Shown: positions 7,716-16,422 of the stretch, in pieces | Numbering within the stretch: the stretch's first letter is position 1 | How the letters are laid out: each line of letters starts with the position of its first letter | Source: Paraliobacillus quinghaiensis | Lineage (GTDB): Bacteria > Bacillota > Bacilli > Bacillales > Amphibacillaceae | Assembly: GCF_003426025.1 (NCBI RefSeq) | Contig: NZ_QJSH01000025.1 | Span: forward strand, 1 to 38,266 | Direction of reading: 5' to 3' | Length of the DNA stretch: 38,266 nt | Notes under the pieces: generated by a model | What the model saw: only the letters and a program-made list of their open reading frames with translations | The model's database searches: none | Told to the model about the DNA's origin: nothing | Made by a program: the position numbers and the translations under genes

Positions 7716-9365
7716 ATGATAGATATTCCTAAACTACTAGTGAGACAAATTATTTCTGGTTCAGTTATCCCTTTCATTGGCGCGGGTTTTAGCCGTTACT
7801 ATGGTTATCCAAGTTGGTCTGAACTACTTGACCAAGTTTCAGAAAAACTGGATGCTAATGATTTATCTTATGAAGATATATCAACTAGTGATCCACTTCA
7901 ATTAGCCCAATCTCTTTTACACCTCTATAAAGAACAAAATTATCTTAATTGCAAAGAAAATTTAATTAAAGAGCTTGAATTAGATGGCGCATTGAATGAC
8001 AAAAACGAATTAAACGAGCTACTAAACGAAATTTTAGAAGCCGAGATTCAAAAAAGGCTTGAAAAAGAATTTTCGGAGATTGTCCTAAATGAGGTTAAAA
8101 TTAGTGAAGAACGTCAAGAACATGAAGCAATTAAAAAGTTAGAGAAGCTAAGCAATTTAAATATTTCTAATGTCTTGACTACTAATTACGATCACGTTCT
8201 AGAAAATTTATTTATTAACCATAAAATTCTATCCCCAGGGACTGGAAAAGAACTAAATTGGAACGAAAATGAGAAATCAATAATTAAGATACATGGCGAC
8301 ATAGAATCACCTGAGGGTACAATTTTTACCCACTCACAATTTTACCGATTTATGCATGAATTTGGTTACTTTAGAAGTAAACTGTATACTTTGTTTTCTA
8401 GTAATATTATTTTAATGATGGGATATGGTTTTAACGATCTAACAATACATCAAACCTATTTTCAGTTTATTAGAGATTATAGAGAGCAACTACCTACTAA
8501 CAAGTTTTATATGGTATTAACTGAATTTGATAAAACAAAATGGAATTCATATTACGATTATTATGTTAGATTTTTAGAGTCATATAACATTACAGTAATT
8601 GAAACAAAAGATCTACCTACATTTGCGGAAAACTTGGTTGAAAGTGTTGAAATTGAAAGATCAAGTAATAGTTTATCAACATTGTTTGAATACCATTCTT
8701 CAAATTCGGAACAATATTCAAAAGCACTAACGAGCGCTATAGATAATGGCTCAAATGGATATATACCTAATGATCTCAGAACAAATAAAGATGTTTTAGA
8801 AGCCCTTATTAAAATCTTTAGAGGCCCTTATATGTTAAATGAAGCTCCGTTCAATAAATCGATAGAAGGTTCTACACTCGATTCACAAATAGGTGTAAAT
8901 ATTCTAGATTATACAATCAAGTTAGTAAATGATTACCCTGAAATAGGCGAAACTGATGAATTTAATAGTCTTTCTAAGTTATCCTTAGAGTTTGCAAGCC
9001 AAACAGGTGATTTCTTTGGTGTTGAGCTTCGCTTATCAAGATTCCTAGATTTAGTAGATCTAAATTATGAAAAATATCTAACTTACGATGAAGTTGTTGG
9101 AAAAGCTATGTTCGAGATATTTGACTTTTGTCACCCAACGAAATATCTGAAGTCAAATCCAGGGGGAAAGTTTATACAAAATAATCTTAGAAAATTTCCT
9201 GCATACTATATCTACAATTATTTAAAAAAGAATGAGAAAGAATATCCATTTATAGACCAGATTAATCAGTTTTGGATTAAGCAGATAAAAAGTGAATTTG
9301 AAGAAAACTATGAATTGCATGAAATGGCAACTAAACTATTAAAAAAGTTGGAAGCTGACGTGTGA
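7716..9365 (+). CDS. SIR2-like NADase-type defence protein
   Basis: The 549-residue protein begins at ATG 7716, with GAGGAGG 6 bases upstream. Residues 1-300 are a SIR2-like domain: FIGAGFSR (22-27), TTNYDHVLE (N and D near 154-156), the catalytic histidine in KIHGDIE near 193, and MMGYGFND near 236. Known bacterial proteins with this domain (ThsA, DSR and SIR2-HerA types) destroy NAD+ when phage is sensed, stopping growth of the infected cell. The C-terminal 250 residues are helical and unrecognised, probably the sensor or partner-binding part. It is too short for DSR1/2. No TIR, HerA, Argonaute or SLOG partner is seen nearby, so it may act alone. NADase activity is inferred from the family. 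Confidence 0.8.
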   Translation: MIDIPKLLVRQIISGSVIPFIGAGFSRYYGYPSWSELLDQVSEKLDANDLSYEDISTSDPLQLAQSLLHLYKEQNYLNCKENLIKELELDGALNDKNELNELLNEILEAEIQKRLEKEFSEIVLNEVKISEERQEHEAIKKLEKLSNLNISNVLTTNYDHVLENLFINHKILSPGTGKELNWNENEKSIIKIHGDIESPEGTIFTHSQFYRFMHEFGYFRSKLYTLFSSNIILMMGYGFNDLTIHQTYFQFIRDYREQLPTNKFYMVLTEFDKTKWNSYYDYYVRFLESYNITVIETKDLPTFAENLVESVEIERSSNSLSTLFEYHSSNSEQYSKALTSAIDNGSNGYIPNDLRTNKDVLEALIKIFRGPYMLNEAPFNKSIEGSTLDSQIGVNILDYTIKLVNDYPEIGETDEFNSLSKLSLEFASQTGDFFGVELRLSRFLDLVDLNYEKYLTYDEVVGKAMFEIFDFCHPTKYLKSNPGGKFIQNNLRKFPAYYIYNYLKKNEKEYPFIDQINQFWIKQIKSEFEENYELHEMATKLLKKLEADV

Positions 9366-9586
9366 TTCAATAAGGATTTAACTTAACGAGAGTTTAAGGA
9401 TAGATATTAAATATTTAAAGTTAATATACAATCCTAGTTGACTAAGATAACAAAAGGTATAGTAGTCCAAAATATATGATCCCACTTTTTAAAGGATTAG
9501 GTCGGACCATTTTAAACTATTTAATTGTTTATGATAAATAAAATAAAGCATGTGAAAATTAAAAACAAATATTAAAAAGTACAAAC

Positions 9587-9632
9587 GGGACAGGTTTGGT
9601 GTTTGAGATTCCTTATTCGAGGCGCCTGTCCC
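9587..9632. repeat. Inverted repeat GGGACAGG / CCTGTCCC
   Basis: Exact 8-bp arms flank about 30 bases between the SIR2 gene and the convergent minus-strand gene. It may work as a bidirectional terminator. Its GC-rich arms in an AT-rich gap resemble the other small hairpin repeats in this window. Confidence 0.45.
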
Positions 9633-9638
9633 TCCCTT

Positions 9639-10127
9639 CTATATAAACTCCCGATATTCTTTTATTACTTCTGGAATACCCGTATTTAACTCATCTTTAT
9701 CATATGGCAGTTTTAATTCTTTTCTCAGTTGATTGTAACCCCTCACAACTGACTTAACTAGTTCCTCAGTGTATTTCTTATCAAAACTCCCAAACTGCGA
9801 TGCATAGTTCACCCATGCTTCCATTAAATCATTAAAGCAATAACCTGATCTATCCATAATCAATTTTTCCATAAACTCTTTCTTCTGATATCCTATGTCT
9901 CCTATATCACCAAGCATTAATTTCCTTTTTGACAAAGAAAAGTCTTTAACAATTGATATCCTTAGGCAAATTAAACTGTATAAAGGTGCATATAAAATTG
10001 TTAGCTGATTCCTTTTGAGCTCTTTTTTCTCTTTAATAGGTGTAACAATAAAATGATTTAATACGGCAACGAATAATGCAACTGTTGCGGATATTATCGC
10101 ACTTAATAAAGATGTATCAATATTCAT
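9639..10127 (-). CDS. Hypothetical protein with N-terminal membrane anchor
   Basis: A 162-residue protein starting at ATG 10127 with AGAGGTGGATG upstream. Residues 7-30 (SAIISATVALFVAVLNHFIV) form one membrane helix, followed by a basic stretch (KEKKELKRNQ), so the rest should lie in the cytoplasm. The soluble part is helical with no recognised motif. Similar small anchor-plus-helical proteins are frequent in defence islands, but I cannot assign a function. It converges on the SIR2 gene. The gap upstream holds a MITE-like insertion that may have changed its promoter region. Confidence 0.65.
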   Translation of the reverse strand: MNIDTSLLSAIISATVALFVAVLNHFIVTPIKEKKELKRNQLTILYAPLYSLICLRISIVKDFSLSKRKLMLGDIGDIGYQKKEFMEKLIMDRSGYCFNDLMEAWVNYASQFGSFDKKYTEELVKSVVRGYNQLRKELKLPYDKDELNTGIPEVIKEYREFI

Positions 10128-10269
10128 AAATCATCCACCTCTGCTAGAATAATTACTATTATTCTAACATAAGGGACTTAATTTTTAGCTAAATTATTTA
10201 AATTGAATCACTTTATATTGACATTTTCCTTTATCACCATACCAAAAATAAAACACCTGAATATAATCA

Positions 10270-10578
10270 TAAGTAGTTCCGTTTCGGTGGAGAAAAACCA
10301 AAATAATAAGTGAAATAGAGAGCAAAATCGCATTGATTTTAGTACTCTGTTTTTTTATTGTTATATCAACGTTTCGTTTGGATTTTCACCTTAAATAACA
10401 TAGCAATTCGCATCCAAAATATCATAATGACAATAGCTATTGACACGATTTTTTTGGCAAGCTATTTCGCCCCTTAATTGATAGAAATCCCTGTTACATC
10501 AAAGAAAAAATAGCATACCAATTGATATGCTATTTAACGTGTTATTTGTAAGTTTCTCCACAGTATCGGAACTACTTA
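10270..10578. mobile_element. MITE-like element with 9-bp target duplication
   Basis: A 309-bp non-coding unit with terminal inverted repeats. TAAGTAGTTCCG at 10270-10281 mirrors CGGAACTACTTA at 10567-10578, and the repeat extends inward with GTGGAGAAA after five mismatched bases. The unit is flanked by the direct repeat ATATAATCA (10261-10269 and 10579-10587), as expected of a 9-bp target-site duplication. It contains no transposase frame, so it would need one supplied in trans. It lies between an unknown gene and a broken DUF262 gene. Confidence 0.75.
10508..10535. terminator. Hairpin inside the MITE-like element
   Basis: AAATAGCATA and TATGCTATTT form a perfect 10-bp stem around an 8-base loop, with A-runs on one side and T on the other. 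It could terminate transcription arriving from the upstream minus-strand gene, which ends at 10630. Confidence 0.4.
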
Positions 10579-10629
10579 ATATAATCAGATGTTATCTTTA
10601 TATCTTCTTAAGATCATCTATATAATCAA

Positions 10630-12227
10630 TTATACTAATAGCCTTTTTTCCAATTCCTTACTAACAATTTCCGCCCTCTTTTGAAAGAAGAGATCATAAT
10701 CATCATTCCAGATACCAAATACATCAATATCATCAATTAAATGAGTTCGCATTGTCTTTTCTAAGTTTTCATTCTGTTCTATAAAATTTTTCATATAAAC
10801 AGACGGGGCTTTCGCCTTAATTTTCCGTTTGTTTAAAAAATCATCAACAATTGTGATATTTAAAATATGATTTATGTAAAATTCATCTTCACCTTTTCTC
10901 TTTAGAAAAGCCCGTGGAAAAAAGTGATGATAATTTTTACTGTTTGCCTGCTTTAACCAGCCATTATTAATCCGTACAATAGAATGATCATTGAATGACT
11001 TTGGCTCCTGATAAGCATACAGGCAAAGAATTGACTTTTTATAGCTTCGGTTTGCACTAAACAAGCCATTTTCAATAATAGAGTCAGGTGTAACATCTAC
11101 ATGATAGTCGTATTTAGGCTGCTCACCACCCAAGATTCTATCTATACGTCGTTTATCCTGCGCCAATTTAGTTTCAACTGCAGATGAATAGCGTTCTGAT
11201 AAAGCTGTTCGCCAGAAAAAACTTTCCAGACGATTTTTCATTTCAGTCTCTGGTTTATCGGGATGATGATAGAAAAAATAAGCAAAAGGTACAACTAACG
11301 AGTTGTACGGCAAAATCCTTGAAACGGGGATTCGATAATAATTTCGAAAATAGTCAACTGTTCGTTCAACGGCATCGACTACTTCATCCCACATATCAAT
11401 AAACTTTTGACGATCCAACTTTAATATATGTTTTTTCGCACATTCACCCCTTTGCAATAAAGCAATGGTCTGCAAAAAGACTATAGCTGGTATAGTATCA
11501 TACCCGACTTCTTCTAACTTGTCCTTTACTTCTTCATATCTCTCAGATAAATCAAAATTACGCTTCACATCAAAGGTTTTCGCCACCATAATTTCAAAAA
11601 CCGAGAGATCCTTACCGCCAACATTTAATCTTGTAAAAACTTCGGTTGCTACATCAATTGACGCATCACGTAATAGAATCGTAGAAAAACGATAAGTGTT
11701 TAAACGATTTTTATAATTCTCAAGCCTGAATAACTGCTTTTTGGATAATCAGCTAGTATTGAAATACCACCAAATAGTAAGTCATTTAATTTAATAATTT
11801 CATGATGATCACGGTCGGTTATACTTGTGATAATAATAGAATCATCTTTATCAGCTACCAAGTCTACATACATATCTTCAAAATGATCACTTTTTTTCTT
11901 ATCACGTTTAACTGTAAGTCCCTTTAAGCTTGCAAAAAGACTAGTCATTCTCTGCTGACCGTCCAGAACATACTGAACTTTAGCTCCATCAGGCGTTTCC
12001 GGCAAATACGCTCATCCTATATTTCGAATCGAACGGAGCCTCTCATCTGTTTCCCATACTATAAAAGTTCCGATAGGGTATCCTTTAATAATACTGTCTA
12101 GAAGCTTTGCAGACTGTTCCTTTGACCATACAAAATCACGTTGAAACTGTGGAATCTTAATAATGCCCTTATCGATATCATGTATAAGTGTTGAGAATGT
12201 TATTGATTGCGGATCCGGTTGATACAT
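10630..12227 (-). pseudogene. Broken DUF262/GmrSD-like restriction protein gene
   Basis: Three pieces together make one DUF262 protein with a C-terminal DUF1524-like HNH part. The start ATG 12227 follows GGAGGT. Piece 1 has IPQFQRDFVW and GYPIGTFIVWE. An in-frame TGA at 12014-12012 follows RNIG, after which the same frame continues with LPETPDG and the signature VLDGQQRMTSL. Near 11730 the frame shifts by one base: the next frame reads LENYKNRLNTYRFSTILLR, then EVFTRLNVGG and FEIMVAKTF, and runs to 10630. The nuclease end has HHFFPRAFLKR and HILNITIVDDFLNKR. GmrSD proteins cut glucosylated phage DNA using NTP. With a nonsense codon and a frameshift the gene is probably inactive. Confidence 0.85.
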
Positions 12228-12351
12228 AGTATACCTCCGACTATTAAATTTGTTCTTTATAATCTTTATTCTTTTCACCTGACCACCTTAATCGAATATT
12301 ACTCAATTTAACGAAGGAGTTAGGCTTTCATTTATTTATTCTTCTTAACTA

Positions 12352-14280
12352 CTAATACCCATTCTTATTTTCTGCTACTTTAGATTCACCTGTAGCTTGA
12401 TTGTATTTATGTTCCTTCTGTAACCTTTCAAGGAAATACTTTTCTAACTCTTTATCTGTGCAATAAATGTAACAACCTTTTTGTCCTCTAGTCATTAGAG
12501 TTCGATAAGTGTTTCTAATAATTAGATCGGCCAACTTTTTAGCTTCTTCTGGCTTTTCTTTCAACATTTTCTTAATGCCTTTAAGGGACTGATCAGATTT
12601 TGCTCTTTTTGTAAGATCCGTTATTACTTGTCCGTTTTCAACTCGCAAATCATTACCAATAATGACTCCGACATAGTCAAACTCCAGTCCCTGACAAGTA
12701 TGAATACAACCAGCTTCGTGAATAGATTTCTTATCAATTGCCCAAGTGTCCGTATTATTTAAGTTCCAACTTATTCCGAAATCATATTCTTCTATCTTAA
12801 TATCATGATAATTTGATTTTGCTCTATTATCTTTTGGCCATTCCCAACAGTAACCTGAAACAATACGAGCTTTATTACTTTTATCATTCTTCTTCTCAAT
12901 AGCAGCTTTCATTTCATGCGGATTAGAGTATACTCTGAAATCATAGTCTAATCCCATGTCATAGGCATTCGCGGTTTGTCTAATTCTAAGAACATCATCT
13001 AACCAAGCAATATACCCATCAGAACCATCACATCTAAATTGAGATGCTAAGAAACCTGTAGTAATTTCTGCATCATACATTTCTACATACTGCTTTATCA
13101 TCTCAACATTACCAATATCTTTAAGAGTCACACGTTGATTCTCGTCAATAAAAAAGATGGACATCTTAGAGGAATGGATGATTTCCTTTATTTGATTCTC
13201 ACCTAAATTCTGAAACATTCCTGATTTTGCGTTCAATCGGTGTGCTTCATCTGCTATTAAAACATCAAATTCATTCAGGTCTGTCTCTGTGAAGGTACCA
13301 GAACCTTTAAATAGATTATCAATTCTCCCTTTTTTAAAGTCACCTTTTAACTTGGTTGCGTACACATTTCTCGGGGCAGAATTTTTAGTTATATATTGAC
13401 AAGTAAGTGACTGATTAGTAAGTGCTACTAATAGGTTAATTGCTAATACTGATTTCCCTGTACCAGGACCACCTTCAATAATCATTACTTGCTTTTTCTC
13501 AGTTTCAACAGCTTTTTGCGCAAACTGAAGAGCTGTTTCATAGACTACTTTTTGTTCATCGATCATTATAAATTCTTGGTTTCCTTGAAGCATTAGAGAA
13601 AGGGAATCTTGTAGAGATTTAGATGGTCTTATTCGCCCCTGTTCAATCTGATACAGTATTTCATTTTTGTCTCCATACTTAATGTGTTTCTTAATAAATG
13701 TTCTTAGACGTTCCACTTCACCTTTTAAATACACAGGTGCTAAATCTAAATAATGATCATAAATAGGATCAGTTAATTGATCTTCTTCTTGTTTTCTATA
13801 ATTATGTAAATAAGCACATGGCTTCAACTGAATATGTTGCTCTTGAACATTCTCATTGTAATCTTCAATTAATGCTGCATATGACCAAGCTTGATATGAA
13901 GGATGGGCAACTTCACGTAAACCACGATTAATTGCTGTCTTTACAATGGCTTCTTTACCTTCAACTTTCTCAACCTCAGACCATTGTTTTAATTCAACAA
14001 TTACAACCGTATCTTGTTCTTGATCATGTCCAGATAATAAAAAGTCAACTCGCTTTGATGTATTTGGAATACTATACTCAATAGCAACACCAGCATCATC
14101 AGGTATACTAGAATCGTTTAAAACCCGATACATATGAAGCATTGAATTATCCCATGACCTGATTTCTGATTCACTAGTCCTTCCTAACTTCAATTGAAAT
14201 TGTTGCATTATGTGCGTAACAATTTCATCCTGATCAACATGGTTCAAAAAGTCCTTTTTACTAGCTTCATAGACAATCAT
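12352..14280 (-). CDS. DUF2075 helicase with N-terminal PD-(D/E)XK-like domain
   Basis: The 642-residue protein combines a nuclease-like N-terminus (KRVDFLLSG with D79, then VVIVELKQW with E96 and K98) with a DUF2075 helicase-type ATPase. Walker A is EGGPGTGKSVLA near 268-278, Walker B is VLIADEAHRLN, followed by FFIDENQR and the late motif AGCIHTCQGLEFDYVGV, then LMTRGQKGCYIYC near the end. The start ATG has GGGGAGGAAG upstream. It follows a MazG-type gene by 31 bases, so they are probably co-transcribed. DUF2075 proteins are widespread in defence islands and are presumed to act on nucleic acid. The substrate is unknown; the nuclease core is read from motif only. Confidence 0.8.
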   Translation of the reverse strand: MIVYEASKKDFLNHVDQDEIVTHIMQQFQLKLGRTSESEIRSWDNSMLHMYRVLNDSSIPDDAGVAIEYSIPNTSKRVDFLLSGHDQEQDTVVIVELKQWSEVEKVEGKEAIVKTAINRGLREVAHPSYQAWSYAALIEDYNENVQEQHIQLKPCAYLHNYRKQEEDQLTDPIYDHYLDLAPVYLKGEVERLRTFIKKHIKYGDKNEILYQIEQGRIRPSKSLQDSLSLMLQGNQEFIMIDEQKVVYETALQFAQKAVETEKKQVMIIEGGPGTGKSVLAINLLVALTNQSLTCQYITKNSAPRNVYATKLKGDFKKGRIDNLFKGSGTFTETDLNEFDVLIADEAHRLNAKSGMFQNLGENQIKEIIHSSKMSIFFIDENQRVTLKDIGNVEMIKQYVEMYDAEITTGFLASQFRCDGSDGYIAWLDDVLRIRQTANAYDMGLDYDFRVYSNPHEMKAAIEKKNDKSNKARIVSGYCWEWPKDNRAKSNYHDIKIEEYDFGISWNLNNTDTWAIDKKSIHEAGCIHTCQGLEFDYVGVIIGNDLRVENGQVITDLTKRAKSDQSLKGIKKMLKEKPEEAKKLADLIIRNTYRTLMTRGQKGCYIYCTDKELEKYFLERLQKEHKYNQATGESKVAENKNGY

Positions 14281-14311
14281 GTTTTACTTCCTCCCCACTA
14301 CCTTCTGTTCC

Positions 14312-14644
14312 TTATTTCAGTTTGTTATATTTTTCATTTGAATCATATGCTTTATTGATAGGATATTTCTCTTCATTCTTTGCTAGCTTTTTTCTTATAA
14401 TCTCTTCTAAATTTAAATTTAGTTCATCAGCAAATAAAATGCTATAGATGAGAACATCTGCTAACTCATCCTGTATATTATCAAAATTCTTTTCAACAGC
14501 TTCTTTACTGCCTATCCATTGAAAGTTCTCAAGTAACTCACTAGCTTCTAAATTCAATGAAAGCGCTAAATCTTTAGCGTTGTGGAATCGTTTCCAGTTT
14601 CGATCATCACGGAATCTCTTAACTTCTTCTATAAGTTCTAACAT
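14312..14644 (-). CDS. MazG-like nucleotide pyrophosphohydrolase
   Basis: A 110-residue all-alpha protein of the MazG / dCTPase (RS21-C6) type, which hydrolyses nucleoside triphosphates to monophosphate and pyrophosphate. The signature is visible: RNWKRFHNAKDLALSLNLEASELLE (the first helix with EASELLE), then IQDELADVLIY, the second metal-binding EXXD pair. ATG 14644 is chosen because AAGAGGT sits 7 bases upstream; the longer frame to 14710 has no site. It precedes the DUF2075 gene by 31 bases on the same strand. A link between the two, such as clearing modified or damaged nucleotides during attack, is inference. Confidence 0.85.
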   Translation of the reverse strand: MLELIEEVKRFRDDRNWKRFHNAKDLALSLNLEASELLENFQWIGSKEAVEKNFDNIQDELADVLIYSILFADELNLNLEEIIRKKLAKNEEKYPINKAYDSNEKYNKLK

Positions 14645-15077
14645 GTAGATACCTCTTTTGCTAGTATATTTAAGGATTAGTCTAATTTTATGATTAGTTT
14701 TCATATACAAATAACCGGATTCTTTTTATGATCTGGCTGATAAGAAACTTTTATATTCTGAATTGCAAAATATATTTAGCTGAAAAATACATTATAAAAT
14801 GTATTCATTTTGCTTTGATCCAACATTAATCTGCAAGAAAATACCCCAATAACAGAACGCATGTTTCAATTATCAGTTAATAGGAAAAGTTTTAGAATAA
14901 TCTCACACATAGTCACTAGGGACGTTTTTAAAATATTTTGCAAATGGTAAATCATATTACCATCTAAATATACCTGGTACTTCCTATAGCCATAGTCTAT
15001 ATCAAGTACCAGGATCCTAAAGTATAGAGCCCTACAGATTAAAACATAAGCGTGGTAGTATCGTATCTTATTACAAA
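14645..15077. other. Non-coding gap with a hairpin repeat
   Basis: No credible gene in 433 bases between two minus-strand units. The inverted repeat at 14973-15013 is the only structure seen; the rest is AT-rich and would include the MazG promoter. Confidence 0.4.
14973..15013. repeat. Inverted repeat CCTGGTACTT / AAGTACCAGG
   Basis: Exact 10-bp arms around about 20 bases that themselves contain ATAG and CTAT. It sits 64 bases beyond the stop of the methyltransferase gene and may end its transcript. The AGTACCAGG core recurs at 21754-21806 and 35882-35908. Confidence 0.6.
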
Positions 15078-16409
15078 TTAATCTTCCTTATTTAAAACTA
15101 TCATCCAGTCTTTATTAATAATTCCACCTCTTCCATTTCTCGGAAATACTAGGTGTCTATCTTTTATAACATAACTAAATTTCTTCTCTAACTTAAATCC
15201 GAACTCTTCAGCTATATCTATGAGGTATTCATTGATTGGGATCTCAAAATTTAAGACAGTATTATTTCCAACTACTATTACATATTTACCATTTTTCTTT
15301 AAATGATTAGCTACGCTTTTAATATTGTTTCTCATACCTTCAAAAAATTTATAGATTATATAGGATTTTTTATTATTAATCTTGAATATCTCTTCTAACT
15401 GCTTATCTAACTCTTTATGTCCAAATTTTTGTTTCTGCTTATATTGATCTGCATAATATCTATCAGTACCAATATAGTTTTTCCTATGTTCATTAATTTC
15501 CTTATCAGCAAAATAACCTAACCACTGATATTCAAGCTTAAATACAGCAGGATATTCGACGGCAGTTACGTATGGAGGGGAGGTGATGGCTAAGTCAATC
15601 TTTTCTCTTCCCCATAATTCAGATAAAGTATCGGTTAAATCAAAATTATCGGCACTTCCCTCTACTACTCTTGCAAAGGAATCTTTTTCTAACATTTCAT
15701 TATAAAAATGGGTCATACCCTGAAGATATTGATTGAATCGTCTATCAAACATATCAAAAACGTTAGCAGGGGGACGTCTGAATCGGGAAGATATATATGT
15801 TTTTTGTGACCTATATTCAGCATTAGAACATTTTCTTATTATTGCAGAAAATGTTCCTAAAAAAAAGTCTCTAATATCATCATTTTCGATTTGGTTAATA
15901 TAGAACTTAAACCTAGAAAGATTATAAATTGATTCTTCAGTAAACCACTTAGAAATGTTAGGCGTTTCCGGTATTACCTCTTCCTTAAGGTTTGGATCAT
16001 TATTAATAGCTATTAGCAATCGGGAATACTGTTCACTTAAAAGTTTAGGATTTATAGGCGTTGTTTTAACCTTTGAAATAAGTCTTGCTATAGGATTTAC
16101 ATCCAATCCTATGCCATTTCTATTATAAACCATACTTTCGATTGCAGTTGTACCAGAACCTAAAAACGGATCAAGTACAATGTCCCCTTCATTAGAGAAT
16201 TGCTCAATTGCCCATCTAGGGACCTGGGGTATATATTTAGATGGGTATTTATGCATTATATGTGTGTAATCAGTAACTTTTTTTTCCATGATACTAAAAG
16301 TATCATAGTCTTTAATAAACTCATTCTCTGGTAAATTAAAACACTCTATTACTTCTTCCACATTACTATTTGTTTGTTCTTTATCTTTTCCATTGTTTAA
16401 TACTTTCAT
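15078..16409 (-). CDS. DNA amino-methyltransferase (second of pair)
   Basis: The 443-residue protein transfers a methyl group from S-adenosylmethionine to an exocyclic amino group of adenine or cytosine. The AdoMet motif DPFLGSGTTAIES is near residue 80 and GIGLDVNPIA follows. The catalytic motif TSPPYVTAVEY is near 276, and YVIVVGNNTV near the C-terminus matches the late strand. SPPY favours N4-cytosine, but N6-adenine is possible. The roughly 190 residues between the motifs probably recognise the target. It begins 13 bases after the upstream methyltransferase stop, with AGGAGG overlapping that junction, so the two are one operon. The pair is divergent from the AAA+/nuclease operon and should protect host DNA from it. 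Confidence 0.85.
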   Translation of the reverse strand: MKVLNNGKDKEQTNSNVEEVIECFNLPENEFIKDYDTFSIMEKKVTDYTHIMHKYPSKYIPQVPRWAIEQFSNEGDIVLDPFLGSGTTAIESMVYNRNGIGLDVNPIARLISKVKTTPINPKLLSEQYSRLLIAINNDPNLKEEVIPETPNISKWFTEESIYNLSRFKFYINQIENDDIRDFFLGTFSAIIRKCSNAEYRSQKTYISSRFRRPPANVFDMFDRRFNQYLQGMTHFYNEMLEKDSFARVVEGSADNFDLTDTLSELWGREKIDLAITSPPYVTAVEYPAVFKLEYQWLGYFADKEINEHRKNYIGTDRYYADQYKQKQKFGHKELDKQLEEIFKINNKKSYIIYKFFEGMRNNIKSVANHLKKNGKYVIVVGNNTVLNFEIPINEYLIDIAEEFGFKLEKKFSYVIKDRHLVFPRNGRGGIINKDWMIVLNKED

Positions 16410-16422
16410 GTGGTCTAACCTC

